A stretch of 64,000 nt of DNA from Combretum micranthum (GCA_024138025.1 JAMXBD010000237.1:372001-436000); one strand, 5' to 3'; shown: positions 1 through 13,929, counted from the first letter of the stretch. Program-made: numbers and translations. The notes: generated from the sequence alone by a model not told the origin.

Positions 1-89
1 AAACAAATCATGAAACTCCTCCAACAAGTAAATCATTTTGGGTAGCAATCTTTGATCAAAATTATGATCACTTTCAATATTGCTTTCAA

Positions 90-470
90 CCAAACAACAT
101 TGTACATCTAAGGAATGTGATGAGGTTTTCAAGATATTATCCAATGAATTACTAGAAATCGTGCACAACTTTTCTGCTCACCCAACAAGGTACGTAACTG
201 GTCTTCCCACTCAAATTCCATCTTTAAATTCTTGAAGTTCCAAGTTACAGTTCCCAATGTGACTAACCATGGCATTCCTAAAATTAAGCCACATGAGTTT
301 AAGGGAACAGTATAGAAATCGAAATGAAACTTTAGATCTTGTATTACCCATTGAAAGGCATGCACCGTATACGTGCTTTATAACTTAGTCCCACGACCAA
401 GATTATAGCAATGTGTTCTAAAGTTGCTAGTTTGCAACTCAACCTCTAGCTAATCGTTCCTCCATAAAAT
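90..470 (-). mobile_element. Ty3-type retroelement remnant, aspartic protease region
   Basis: The minus-strand reading at about 129-365 resembles the retropepsin-like region of plant Ty3 elements: a VPLNSCGLILGMPWL segment followed by LGTVTWNF, matching the family pattern of a D/G-I-I-L-G-M-x-W-L block before the 'W-D-F' strand. The reading frame decays upstream, where only pieces of the preceding domain remain, and no reverse transcriptase is seen before the window edge. A primer-binding-site-like motif at 1220-1231 on the same strand fits a 5' end to the right. Family identity is inferred from motif likeness; the copy is clearly dead. Confidence 0.6.
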
Positions 471-1219
471 TGGAGGAACTCCTTATGTCTATTAATATAT
501 TCAATGCTTTCTGTTTGTACATGCCTTTAACTCTCAGACCATGTTCTTAGGCACCGACCTCCCCATCAATTGAACAAAGACGTAATTTAGACAAGTCCAA
601 TTTCCTCTAATGGTTCTTCAATACTCCCCTCTACTGCATATGTATCTTCTTAATCAATAAGTAAGAGATTAAGTCTCTTACTTTTATAATGGTGGTTGGG
701 TCCAAACGATTCATCACACTAAAAACATTGTTTTCTTTCATCATTTCTCCTCAAGTTCTTCAAGTATAAGGCATTTGGCGATACGATTACCTTAGAAGTT
801 GTTTCCTCAATAACTAGATGGTGGGGTAGTGTTTAGGTTTGTGTGTGGGCTAGTGTTTGGTTTAGGTTAGGTAGCAATATTTGGATAGTACAAGATAATG
901 TGTTTGGTGCTAGTTGTGGTCGAGGTGGTTTTATTCTTACAGGTTTTAAGGTTCTATTTAGAAGAGAGTGAGGTGGCTTCTTGTAATTTTTATACTTTAC
1001 TCCATCATCCACATATCTTCAATCTATTTCATTAAAAAAAAAAAAAAAAAAGATCAATTTCCCGCCACAGTTCCATCAATAATTAAAATATTTCATTACA
1101 CTTAAATTACCTTGGATAGGTGTTCACAAGGAGATCTTATCTAAAAGCATTGAGATGCACAACTACCCATATCTCCTTTGCAGTTTGTCTCTATTTTGAA
1201 AAAGACACAGACTGATTGG

Positions 1220-1420
1220 GCTTTGATACCATGAAGACAAATAGAAAAATAATACTCTTTCATATCTTTATTCATATGCTAATGGAGAATATATACATAT
1301 ACAATTATTGTCTGATCAAATAAAGGAAAGAGAAACCTAGTCAAAACTAAAAAAGGAAAAAGATCTCCTATAATAAGATCCAACAGAGGACAGACCCGAC
1401 TAAAAACAGTTGACACTACA
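1220..1420 (-). mobile_element. Possible PBS and LTR fragment of the antisense retroelement
   Basis: The minus strand reads TGGTATCAAAGC at 1220-1231, one mismatch from the initiator-Met tRNA primer-binding site used by many plant LTR elements. The sequence to its right would be the 5' LTR in antisense and may end near 1420, where the minus strand reads TGTAGTGTCAACTG. The second LTR and target duplications are not visible, so the boundaries are guesses. Confidence 0.35.
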
Positions 1421-1603
1421 AAGGAAAAAATAAAAGAGATAATAGGCAATTAATAGCAATAAAAAAAGAAAAGAAAAAAACCTGCTAAAAACCCTACAAA
1501 TATACCATTGTGCGTGTACTATTCACAGAAAGAATCGTATTACTATACATATAGAGATACTCTTAGCTCAAAATTGTGTTGAAAAAAATGCAAAATTGAC
1601 GCA

Positions 1604-4600
1604 TCATATTTGATTTCGCAATTGTTTCAACAAAAACTGCATACTCTCCAATTTATGGGTAAGTTCTTCGATGTCACCAAGCTGCTGCTGCGAAGGTACA
1701 GTACTACCTAATGCTTTCAAGAGAGTTGCACATTTGGCCTGTGATTCAGCAGTTGCCTCCTCTAGGGAAGTCAGCGTTGCCTGGACACCCAGATTCAAAC
1801 TTTCACAAAGTGCACTTGAACGAGGAGTGAGGCCGATGCTGCAAGAACTATTGCGCCTGCTAAGTCTTTCAGGAGTAAGAATTCTTTCAAGGCCGTCACT
1901 TCCTGTAGCCGTCAATACTTTATATTAGGTATCTTCCAGATAACTAACATGTAGAAAGATGCATGTTGCTTTCTTGAAAAACAAGTGACCACAACTGAAA
2001 AACTAAACTAGCGTTGCAATATGTCCATCTCACATGTCAAATGCACATAAAGCATCCTTAAACAAAATTCCAATTATATGGGGAAAAGAAAACCCCTAAG
2101 AAAAGTATCCCAAAAAAAGGAGGGGGGGTGGCGTAGGATGATAGTTATTTAACTGAAAGGCTCCATGCATAAGTTCATCTTCCCCTCAATAGATCCACCA
2201 AATAAATGCCAACTGCCCGTGAGTATTCTTAAGTTTTCAGTGAGTCTCTCTGGACATCCTTTTCACATATAAAATGGCTTGGTTGTAATCCAAGAATAAG
2301 TTATTGTATCAATTTCCACATTTAAAATATAGATATATTTTATTTTTCACAATCTACAAGATTGTATGGGCTAATTAATGAAATATAAATAGTAAATACT
2401 GATAGGCAAATAGTTTATACCAAGGTTGCTTAGCTGATCTATGGTTGCCTGACCAATGGACCCTTCAAGCTTAAGTATACGCAGCACTCCAGCAGCTATG
2501 CGACCCATTGAATCAACTTCAGCTTTGCACAGAAAGACCAGATGCTGAAGCTCATCCTTTGTAACAACTGCCTCAATCTATTAAGTAGGCTTGTTAGCAA
2601 AAATCCTCCGCCATAAGAAGAAAATGTAAAAAATAATAACAAAAGTAAAATTAAAAAAAAAAATCCATCCACATTATAATTTACCGGCTTCTTAACAGAA
2701 AACTTCAGGTTCTCAACACCCCAGTCAGCCATTTCATAGTCCGTGTCATCCTCTGAGAGTACCATCCGCACATCAAGATTTATTCCATCAGAGAAGTCAT
2801 CAGCATCTTTATGCCCATTTATATGTGAACCAGAAGAAGTGATTTCCTTTTGAGTTTGGGGCTTCACAGCTTGCAAGCCATTAATACTAACCTGCAAAGG
2901 AATATACTACCATTGGCAACAAAAATTTTCAATTTCTTTACATAATTGAAATTAACAAAATCCACATTTCTTTTGAAAAAAATAAGGGTAAAATTACCAG
3001 CACCAAATATAGATAATCATGAGGAAAATACCAAACATCCAATACACAGAAGATCGATTTCCACAATGTTTTAAAGCTAAACAAGACCACTCAATGCATA
3101 TATTGTACCATGCATGGCTAAAGTGCCTATCTTCCAGCTCCAATTTCATTCAAAGGCACCTACAAAAGGACAGCTGCTAACACTACATGTACAGAAGCCA
3201 AGTTCCAGGGAAAAAAAAAGTAACCAGGTTTTTTCTCTAGAGGGAAAAGTTTTCTCAAAAGCATTTCATCAATTACAGTTGTTTATATTTGATATCAAAT
3301 TCTATGAATGCTTCAAGCAAATATGACAGGACATTAGCTTCTTACATTTACTGATTCCACGGGGTACTTTGGACCATCATTCTTTGCTTTGAAATGTTTG
3401 GTGTCACTTTTAGCTTCTAGTCTCAAGCTCTGGAAAGTAGTGTGCCAGGACTTGGCTTCACGGCCTACTTCAACATGACTATTATTATAGTTCCACCTTT
3501 CAGCCATTTCTCCCTGACCTTCCAAAGCAAATAGCCAATCTCTAAATTCTATTTGTATGTCAACATTATCAGGCTTTGCCATGTGCAAAAGACCAGAATC
3601 CTTCTCTGTTCCTGAAGCTCCCAAAAAAAAAAGAGAGAGAGAGAGCAGGCATAAGGCAAAATCCTTGCATTGCTCAACAGATCAAAGTAAAATAAAAAAT
3701 ATTTTATAAAAATTGCATACCTTTTTCAAGGTTGTCTTTTCTCAGCTGTGAAGTTTTAAATAGTTTTCCCAGTGGGCCTGACGATAAATTTTCCAACCCT
3801 CTCACAAGCCCCAGACCCGGACCACCATCAGGTCCAAGTATTCCAAATCTATGCAGAAGGGACTCAGCATAAGTCATCCCACCACCAAGACGAACTCCAT
3901 GAATGCAAGCTGACACACTTAAACTGCGACTCTCCAAGTCCAACTCATTGAATGGAATAACTTGGACTATGCTTATATCCAAAAAAGGTACCCGAGAAAT
4001 ATGTCTTTTTGATGAACTACTGGTCTTTTTATGTATCCACAAGACTGGTTTTAGTTGGGGGATTCTATTCCAAGCTTTCAGGTGGCCATTTTCACTTGAA
4101 CTTAAGATCAACCCATTCTCATAAGTCAAATCTTCCTCAGTATCCACACAAGCAACTTCAATACTCTCCCAACATAAAGTGGATGAAATGGCAACTGCAC
4201 CACCAAGTGTTCTATGAGAAACTTTAATATAAAAATCTTCTCCAAGAAATCGAACCAAAGGCACGCCTTCAGTTTCTGCCGAAGAAGATTCCAGAAATCT
4301 AAGTTGAAGGTCTGCAATGGACAAGCCAACAGCAGTGTCACTGGGAACCTTGTCCATCAATGTTCCAACATCAGATAAACTCCTAGATTTCTTAGGCCTG
4401 CTCTTCTTCCCAACCATAGCTATTTTTTCACTTAGTCTGCCAATGTCGGCATAAAGATCCAGGACAAAGAATAGCTGCTCAATAGAAGTATTTGATAAAT
4501 ACTGTTGGCATGAAATCCCAACACGGACAATGCCACCAGGAGGAGGAACATCTTTCAAAGCACTACCATCAGCAGTTGCCATGGCAACTTCAATACACAC

Positions 4601-7600
4601 ATCTTTCATGTCAACACATTTCCACAAGTATAATGACTTGTCATGGCACTCATGTAGTTCGTCTAACCCTGTACATGCTACTAGAGACAAACTCAGTTGT
4701 GAAGCACCAGCAGTCCATTTCTTCTGGCTAGCATCAACTGGTTGACCTTCCCAAAGACAGAAGCAAGCAGGATCCTTTTCTAGGTTCAATTGCCGTAGTT
4801 TCAGGAAAGGTGACTCTGAGAACAGAAGATTCTCGATATGAAGCCTCGCTCCATTAAAGGAGTTCTTGACCATGTCATTTCTCTGGCTGGGAGCATCTCT
4901 TTTTTCCATTTCCAAAGGAACAGTAAGGTGTAGCTCCTTGAGAGTAAATAATAGAGAGTTAACAGAAAAATCTGGCAGAACCGATCCAGGAGTGACTACG
5001 ATTCCATCTGCTAAGAAAGATGAGATCCTCAAACAGGATTTTTCCTCAAGAAAGATCTGGTAAAAGAATAAGCAAAGCCAAATTAGAATGGCAAACTAAC
5101 CTGGTCTAGAGAATATGAGTTACCATGGTAAAAATGGAGCCCTCATCCCAAACCCAACCAACCAAAAAGATGAAGAAGAAGAATACCATGAGAGGCTGGC
5201 AGTTAATGGCTGTTTCTGATGCCAACAAGGGTGGAGCAGGTGATGGTTTCACTTGAAGTGAATCCAGGCATATTAAAGGAACCCCTATGCTTTTCTGCCA
5301 ATCATGCTCTCCCAAAGGATATATCGGAGGGCAAAAATTCTTAGCTGCATAGCCAATTCAAAATGATATAAATCTTTAAAAAATAATTATCAGTGACATG
5401 ACCTCATTACAGTAATTGGTAAAAATTATACCAAAAGAAGGAGAGTCAAGAGGATCTTTCATAACAGCCTCCATTGATGGTTGCACCAGGGTACATGGAG
5501 GATGTGAAAAAGTGTCCCTGCAGTTCATTTAAACAAAACCTCATATGAAGTAATTGACTTGCATCTACATCTATACAAGGCACCATGGGAGAAACCAAGT
5601 ATAAAAAGTAACATTATCATTACCAGACAAAGTAAACACCATTACCATGACTAACATGGAGAAATACACACCCATTTTATAATAATAATAATATAAGAGA
5701 GTTGTTAGTCTCTTTGGAAAGCTTGGGATACCCATGTTTATGGTACACTCATGTACCAAGTTTATACAAAGCTCAAGTTGCTCAACTTGGAGTTGAAATG
5801 GTTCAGTAGGTCTGTAGTTTTCTGACTTACAAGGTAAAGTAATGAATGGGCTTGAAAGGAAAGAAAAAAGGGGGTTTGCTCTCTTGAGTCCTTTAACATA
5901 TCTAATGTTGATGGTTCTAACTGGGAAGTTAAAAGGAAAGCATTTGAAGATTACTGTTTTCTAAGTATGCTGAAGAAAGTTTCCTAATGCAAAAGGCAAG
6001 GACAAAATGGCCTAAAGCTGAGAGAGAACAGATGGTTAAATCTCTAAAAGAAAATTTGATGGTACTTCTATCACTTCATCATCAAAAATAAAATTCTGAT
6101 AATACTTCTATCACTCACCACATCCATTTAAAAAGAGAAAAAAAAAGTATACTATGTATCAATTAAAGCCCAGGTTTTTGGTATTGCACTAATAATTACC
6201 ATTGAAGAGCCAAACTCACATCCTTTTGCAGGCACAGAAGCCATAAGCAAACTAAAAGAAAATGAGAACCACAACTAAAATTCAAGTTCTGATAGAGCAA
6301 AAGACTTTCCTACTAATTCCTTCCACTGATGAAAATTGAAGGCCGAGTCGTTTTGCATTTCTAGCTTGCCAAATATAGTAAATCATTGCCACGCATGCCT
6401 TCCTATGGACAATACTTAAGCACTGGTAAGGTGGTTCAAAAAAAAGTGTTGAAGTCTTCCACGCCATCACAAATAGACAACCCCGAACAAAGCTTCTCCC
6501 AACTGTTTCCCAAATAAAGCAAGCAAAATCACGATCAAAATACAAATGCTTGCACATCTCCTACTACTTATGGTATAGAAAGCACAAGCTCTGGTCACCA
6601 TGTTCCATCTCAATAAATGATTATGAGTATAGACTTCACTGGATCACCAACCACAAAATGAACATGCATCAAGGAATGCCTCCCTTATGCCATACTAAGG
6701 CCGTCTTCCTTAACATAAAGGCCTTCAGTAAAGGACCATAGCATAAAGTTGCTGGGTAAGACTAACGAGAACCAGGAATGTCCAGCTTAATGGCATCACA
6801 TAACTCCCTAGATGACCATATCCATTCTACCCCTTAAATAAAAGAGCACAATCTTGTTTCCTTCGGCTAATTTGATACATAAATTCCCCTTTCACCAATC
6901 CATCTTATAAGTGGGCCCATAGGTGCCAATCGTCATACCAAAAGGCAACAGTATTCCAATCCCCAACTTTCCATTGTAACAAGTTTCCAGCCTTTTCCCT
7001 TAGATGTAAAATCTTCCTCCACCCCAAGATGCCTCACTTGGAATTTTAATATGCCAAAAATTGTCCCTTTCAAGAGTCAATGAAACACTACAACCCTTTG
7101 AAGGATTTTCTTTGAGACCAACAGGGGTTCAAAGCAATGGAGAGCATCCTTAGCTGATGAAACTTAAAACTTCAAATCCAAAGTTTTCTCATTTAAAAGA
7201 ACAAGAATATCTAGAACAAAAAGATAAGGTAAAAGGGAATCTTGTCTAAGACCCCTAGAACTTAAAACGAAACCAACCAATGCCACAATTAAGTTGATGG
7301 AAATACGAGAAGTCACACACTGAGCAACCCAGCTCATGATGGAGGGTAGAAAATTAAAATCCCTTAACACTTGAAGTAAAAAAACTTCAATTTACCATGT
7401 CATAAGCACTTACTAAAAGCATCCAACAAGATCCAACGTTACCCAGTCTAACATAGACGAAGAGAATTTTCAAAAAAGTTCTAAGGAACCTTAAAAGTTA
7501 ACAAGAGAAAGTATGCCTCTGCTGATGTAATGAGAAAATCCAGGGGGATTCAACAAAACTTGATGATACCTTAAAAATAAACCACCAATCATCACAGTTG

Positions 7601-10600
7601 TCAAATAATTAGCAATTTCTCCATCGGAAACACTTGCCTGCAAAACAATAATGCAGAATTAAGATCTCATAAACTGTTGGAATGCAAATGTAATACATTA
7701 AGCTCTAAAACTGTACGTCTATCAAATCCAGGAGAAACAAGGTGCTCATATAAACCAAGTCATATATTTAAGAAAACAGACAGAAGAATTAAGAGCAATA
7801 GACAACTCCATATTACTCAGACTACATCATAAGTGACTAAACTAGTTGCTGCAAAAAAGAACATTTAAGGACTTTGATCGACCTCTTTATGATGTGGCAC
7901 TAACTAATTCATTAAGCACTAACACAACCCCATTTTAACATCACTATTCACAAGAAGTTGGTCTAAGTATTCGACCACATTATGAAATGTCACTAACTAC
8001 TACTTTGAGCATTAACATACTGCACCATTTTACGTTGCTATTCACCAAAGAAAGAGAAAAGAAGAAGAGAAGAAGAAGAAGAAGAAGAAGCTGCAGATAA
8101 AAATAGTCTAACAGTATACGTACACCATTTTTTTTTTTTTTTTTTTTCAGTAAGATCTTATGCCTGCTATTCAACATAACATCAAGATCATATTTTTTGC
8201 CTATAGTTCATTCTCTTTCCAGCTTCTAAATAACCAATCATTTCTATAATTACAAAAAATTAAAAGAAAAGTAGTTATCCACAGGGAGAAAGAAAAGGAT
8301 TGACAAAAATTTATTTGATGATGAGAATACAGCAAATAAGTAAGAATTTATCAGAGAAGCCAAGTACCCGAGAAAAGTGGAGTGACTGCATCAATAGTTC
8401 AAGCTGAAATTCTGCAAATAATAATGATTGAGAAAATTTATCATTTATGAAATTGGGAGCTTGAAGAATCTTCAGGGAAGAAAACAGACCAGCATCCTTA
8501 ATGCATAAAAAGATGTGATCCACTACAATAGATACCAGTGACTGTCCAGCTGCTTCTGCCGATCCCTGCCAAAAGTCCAATGTGGGTGTAAGAACCAGAC
8601 ACAGTACATAGATGGAGAGATTTGATAGAGGAACAGCAAAACTAGAGGAAAGCAGGACAAGGGAGACCTGCTGGGCCTTTAAATCAATATCTCCTCGATT
8701 TAGACAGATATATACTCCCGTTAAGAACCGGAGTAAGGCACGTAACCCTACAAATATGAACCATCAATAAGTGTGGATTATAGCCAACGATTAATAGGAA
8801 AATGTAAACCAATGCCCCCAAGGCACTTGTTAACAATCCAAGTAAAGAAACTTATCACCTTTCCATGCACTTGCTTTTGCAAAGTTGCTTAATCAAAGGT
8901 TAAAAATGTAAAAAGTTTCCTTTTAAGCCATCAACCAATGTCCCAATCACCTTTTAATGGGAGCCTACCCAATATATAGTAACTGGAGAGCATTAAGATT
9001 TTCCATTTCTCACCTGGTTCACTCAATGCAGGACAAACGGCTTCAGTTATATGCAGCTGAACGTCAAGCCCAAGGGGTCTGTTTAGATCAGTCCTCTTCA
9101 CTGTGATCTGCCAAAGCATTCAAAATTCAAATTACATAAAATCCTAAACCATCTAAAAGCAAAAAATACATCTTCCAATATTTTACTGGCCCAAAAACAA
9201 AAGTAAATCTTGCAAAATGGAGATGCATGGAAGAAGAAAAGCAGCATTATATTTAAAAAGGTATGAAAGTCATATTACGTAAGCTTCTCCTGATATTCCC
9301 TCAAGAAAACGTTCTCCACCAAAGAAAACCCGCTTTGCACCATCGTCATCCCTCTGATTTGCCCCCTCTTGAGCGCGAGCAAGATTGGCTTCCGTAAACA
9401 TGTCAGGATGGGGTAGAAGATCAACAGATAGAGACTCCCATACAAGTTTCTGTCCAATCATCAATTGGCATCATTAGGCAGTTATTCACAAATATGTGAA
9501 GAAAAGTAACAAATAAAGACTTTATTCCCATTTGAAGCATGTAAGTTTACCTTAAATACATATATATATTTACTGCTGTTAAAGAATTCACGTGCTTCCT
9601 TAAGATTAACGACCTGCCACAAGAGGATGACTAAAATGAACACGGGAGGCAATAAGATGGAAATTTCCATTATGGCTAGCAGACTACCTGCCAATTTTCA
9701 TTGGTGGTACACAGCAGAAGATTACGCATGGTAATAGATGCCAAGGGAGCAGCCCTAAGAAAAGGAGAAGGATAAGAGTATTGATGAGTTGTAAATCATC
9801 CACAATTTTCACTAGCCCTCATACCATACAAATTAAGGAACCAAATGCTCTAGCTCAAAACTCATTTTCAGCCTAAAGACTTCCTTTTGACTAAAATGTT
9901 TCAAACGGTATACTTACATAAAAATTTCCACAGCTATGAAAGTCAGGGTGGACTCTGTGAGATAAGATTTAATGATAACACCGATATACTACTAGAAACT
10001 TGTGACACAAAGATTCACAAAGTAAAGTTCAATTCAATTACCAATCAGTTGAACGTAATTTTAATATAAAGTTATTTTTTTACAAAAAGGACACTTGGAA
10101 TTCATTGAATCTCAGTGAGAAGCCTCAGAAATTGATAAAAAGTATTCAAACCTTTGGCTCCAAATTGACAATCCTCACAAATTATTGGCCTTAATAAAAT
10201 GTTGCTTATGTTCCAAGGCTCTACTTAAAAACGAATATAATGCAGCACTTTGACAGGTTACGTGGAACTATGGGAGTTCGGAAAATTAAACCAGAAGATA
10301 AACAGTAGTGAATCTTTTCCCTCGTTAGCGAGCAATGACATTGAATTTGCAAGTTGAGCATACATGTCATGCTCTTGCTTATTCGCCCATCAGATCTCTA
10401 TTCTCTATGATTTTTCTCAGACAGCATGATACCTTTTAAAAGAAACTTTTTCCAGCTACAAGTCCCAACACAGCAATACAATCATCCCATTCATGTTGCA
10501 TGGTTTCTGCTACTTGCTTAGCACAATAAAAATTACAACAGCAAACCTCATACACCAACACCATCCTTAGGCAAGAAGGCTCACCAAACTAAACCCTCAA

Positions 10601-11454
10601 TCTAGCAAAGCTTTTATTATCAGATAATTTAACCAGACATCATTTATCACTTTACAGCACAATTAGTAAAAAGGTTCACTGAGCCAACTTTTACCGAATT
10701 GTTTATATTGAACCCTGATGCACATGCAAATGACCTCAATTTTCTAATATTTATATCACATCTGAGTTCAAGCAAACTAGGTAATCAAGCAACAAATTCT
10801 TTCAGACTTCACACACAGATATAGTATACTCTTAAGTGGCAATATGCAATTAGGCAATTCTAAGATAATTCAAATTAGATACACAAAGACATAAGTGAAC
10901 ACACGGTTAAAGAAATTTTCAAGGTGGCTAACAACAGAGAGACTAATAGTCACATTGCTCGTAAGTAAATTCATAACCATCAGGGATATATTTGAAGCAA
11001 TAATTCTTAGGAAAAACAAACTCACCAAGCAGCACCCCCTTCATGCCTTCCACCACCACGAGTATCAAGTAAAAGGTTGACAGTTGATATCTCAACAGTC
11101 ATTCCATCTGCAATCTGAAAATTACACCATTAAAGCCCATACTGGCAATAGTTCTTCTACATGACAATGAGCCTCATGGAAGATTCAGGACCATCACTTG
11201 ACTTTTCCTCTCTTCTTCTTGTGTCTGTGTGTGTGCGTGTGCGTGTGTGCGTGCGTGTGCGTGTGTGCGTGTGCGTGCACGTGTGCGTGTGTGCGTGGGC
11301 ATGTGCATGTGCGTGCGCGTGCGCGTGTGCGTGTGCGTGTGCGTGCGTGTGTCTCTGTGTGTCTCTGTGTGTGTGTGGTGTGTGTGTGTGTGTTTGTGTG
11401 TGTGTCTGTGTCTGTGTCTGTGTCTGTGTCTGTGTCTCTGTGTGTGTGTGTGTG

Positions 11455-11488
<34 letters not shown>

Positions 11489-13557
11489 ATAAAGCCACCA
11501 TTTGACTGAAAGACCTTTAGATTGTGGATCAATTCTATACTTTCTTTCTTTCATACATATGCATGTGCAAAAAGAAATACCATTCAAGTGAAGCTCACAT
11601 TTCGAGGCAACAACATAAAGGATACAAACTTTAGGTAGATGGATCTACACACATGCATGTATGAAATGCAAACAGATACCACGTTGAAAAGTTCATAAAA
11701 CCTTAAAATAAACAAAGGTTTTGAATATGCAATATTTCCAGATATCTGGATTGACATCTTGTAGGAGAATATTAGAAAATGCTACAGTGGCAGATGATCA
11801 AATGTTACACTAACATCCTTGTTTTGTGATGGCATCCAAGAATATCACAATTTTTCATGCTCTACATGTTCTTGCACCAAATGCTGCCCTTAAAAAGGAA
11901 GATTCTTCAATGTAATTATAAAGCAGACTATTTGCGATTTTCTAAATAAAGATAGTTACTTCTAATCTCCAAGATTTGAGAAAAAAGCGAACAGATTGCT
12001 TTTCTTTTTAAATGATAATAGTTTTTTCAAATAGTTGCAATAGACAGACTAACCTTATCAGCAAACCCGTAACCACTGCCCCATCCAGAGCTACTAGTTG
12101 ATGGTGTGCTGCAGAGATGATACCCAATGGTTAATGAGAAAAAATTCAGTGAAAATATGATATAATACACAGAATATCTAACATTACCTTGGACTCCTAC
12201 AAGCTTCAGCATCTGGATTTTCCTCCAAAACCAAATCAAGCTTATCAATTTGCACAACAATTGGCTCTATCTGTACATTACTCACAGAAGGCAACTACAG
12301 AAAGGAAAAACACAAAAAATTAAAAAATCATGGAGTACGAACTAAAAACATGATGTATAAGAATTATTTACCAGGATAATAACAAATATGCAGTGTAATA
12401 AACCAATTAAAGCTCATACTCTTCTACACTATTATCCATATACAATATATTGCATTATGTTTGGACGTGACTAATTAGACCAGTGAACAAAGCACATACA
12501 CCATTCTACATAACCCATGCAACATTTTTTAAGCTAAAAACTAACCGTTATAGTCAATTTTCCAACTTTAGCTGTAGTGACATTCAATGCTGGAGGTAGT
12601 CCAACGCTGGAGTGCAGAGCGTCACCATTAATATCTGCCACATCAAGCAATAATATCAATCATAATACACCACCTCTCTCAGCAGTCTGCACTAATCTAA
12701 AAATCCCAAGTAAACAGTAAAATCGCCAGCTATATGCACATAACCAAGGAAATGCCACATTCCTTTATCATTCCATAAATAGTTCATTCTTTTCTTTAAC
12801 AATCTTACTGAAGAATTCGATCAATTAAGCAGCAAAACGGGCACCACCATTCTCACTAACTCTTACATGTTCACATTATTTATAAACAATTTCTCCTTTT
12901 CTACACAAATTCACACTAAAATGTCTGTACTCTCTAAATACAAACCTAGAAGCTTAGTAACTACCAACATTAATTGATTCCAAACATGACCCATAAATCA
13001 GAAAAAAGAAGTGAAACAGACCCCTAAATCGGAAACTTACTACTAGCTTCACCTGATCATTAGAGATTACTGCGAATTCACAGTGTTGAATCATTCCATA
13101 ATCGATTCATTTTTCTTTCTACACAAATCTCACTATACATGAGATTACTCTACAGATTACATGAATAAGCACCGGACAATCATCAAAAATGAAAGACTCC
13201 TACAAGTTCACTGATCCTTCATCGCATCATTTTGTATGCAATTCACTCTTTCGTACACAAATTACACTACATTACACTAGAGATTACATTAATAAGAAGT
13301 AAAATCATAAGAATATCCAAATTTAAACCTACATACTTGGCAATTACCAACTTAAGCAAAACAAAAAGTTGGAAAAGAAAAAAACCACTATGGATTACGG
13401 CTCTGAACCACGAAATCGAAGAGAAGAGAAAAGAAAGAAAGCAACCTAAATTAGAAAGTTGTACGCAACGGCCTTGCAGCTTGAACTGATCTCTGGAGAA
13501 GGATTTGAGCCAGTACTTGAGAGTGTACTCCAATGCTCGCGCCAATATCGACTCCAT
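1604..13557 (-). CDS. Chorein_N / bridge-like lipid transfer protein, UHRF1BP1 (BLTP3) type
   Basis: I traced 19 coding exons with GT-AG junctions and continuous phase: 13557-13446, 12634-12546, 12294-12188, 12108-12054, 11114-11026, 9754-9688, 9613-9551, 9449-9279, 9107-9014, 8747-8668, 8565-8368, 7637-7570, 5517-5432, 5344-5187, 5056-3721, 3611-3346, 2891-2685, 2577-2421, 1902-1604. They sum to 3702 nt, about 1233 aa plus stop. The N-terminus (MESILARALEYTLKYWLKSF) is the chorein/VPS13 N-terminal signature of rod-shaped lipid-transfer proteins working at membrane contact sites. WGSGYGFADK follows near residue 115, and the last 70 residues look coiled-coil. The large 1336-nt exon codes the central body. 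Plant family members are similar in length and largely uncharacterised, so the lipid-transfer role comes from the family, not from this sequence. Confidence 0.9.
6282..7480 (-). mobile_element. L1-type LINE remnant inside an intron
   Basis: The intron between the exons at 7570-7637 and 5432-5517 carries minus-strand reverse transcriptase debris. At 7164-7370 a segment ends SSRGLRQDSLLPYLF, a decayed form of the plant LINE 'GLRQGDPLSPYLF' motif. At 6282-6557 a segment with RKACVAMIYYIWQARN matches the usual LINE C-terminal tail. The order (RT to the right, tail to the left) is right for a minus-strand insertion, the same orientation as the host gene. Stops and frameshifts are many. It is not a host exon, because the flanking exons join in phase without it. 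Confidence 0.75.
8056..8147. repeat. Intronic AGA/GAA repeat and poly-T tract
   Basis: A GAA-type triplet run at about 8060-8090 is followed by a T run of about 19 at 8128-8147. Both lie in the intron left of the exon at 8368-8565. Poly-T in antisense could be the tail of a small retroposon, but no body or target duplication is visible. Confidence 0.7.
11216..11490. repeat. Compound TG/CG/TC microsatellite in intron
   Basis: About 270 bp of almost unbroken alternating purine-pyrimidine sequence: TG and CG dinucleotides to about 11350, then TGTGTC-type units, a TGTCTG hexamer run at about 11400-11440, TG again, and a GA run at 11475-11487. It lies in the intron between the exons at 11026-11114 and 12054-12108. 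All six frames are open only because the repeat lacks stops; the predicted peptides are artefacts. Confidence 0.95.
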
Positions 13558-13700
13558 TCTACCACTTCTAAACTACTAAAATGAAAACTCGAAACAGGAA
13601 ATTAATACTTCTTCCTTCCTTCGGCGATCGCGTCGGCAGTTAAAGATCCGCCGTCGTGTGACGTTGTTCGGCGACGGAGATAGACCTAGTCGATTCGGGA
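13558..13700 (-). promoter_or_regulatory. Likely 5' UTR and proximal promoter of the chorein gene
   Basis: Upstream of the start codon at 13557 the sequence is locally GC-richer (clusters of CGGCG at about 13620-13680) than the AT-rich intergenic DNA beyond 13930, as expected for a TATA-less housekeeping promoter. No canonical TATA box was recognised on the minus strand. The transcription start cannot be placed from sequence alone. Confidence 0.35.
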
Positions 13701-13929
13701 TGGTAGTTTCCGGGGCGAGATTACGAGCATTTGGTCTTCCAACAAAGAATTTAACATATAAAATCCCCTCCCTTCTCTGTTTTTCGTTTCACTTGCTTTA
13801 TGTTTCAGAGAATCTAAGGAAAAGTGAAAAAAGAAGGGAAGGAATTGAGTCGGCACGTGTGAGGGCAATGGGAGAGCAGATGGCACATGAGAGAGATAAG
13901 TTCTCCATTCGTTTGGTGGCATTATAGTT

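Noticed and set aside
11157..11587. Several overlapping open frames on both strands rich in His/Thr or Cys/Val
   Set aside because: They are translations of the TG/CG microsatellite, which lacks stop codons; the region is an intron between two exons that join in phase.
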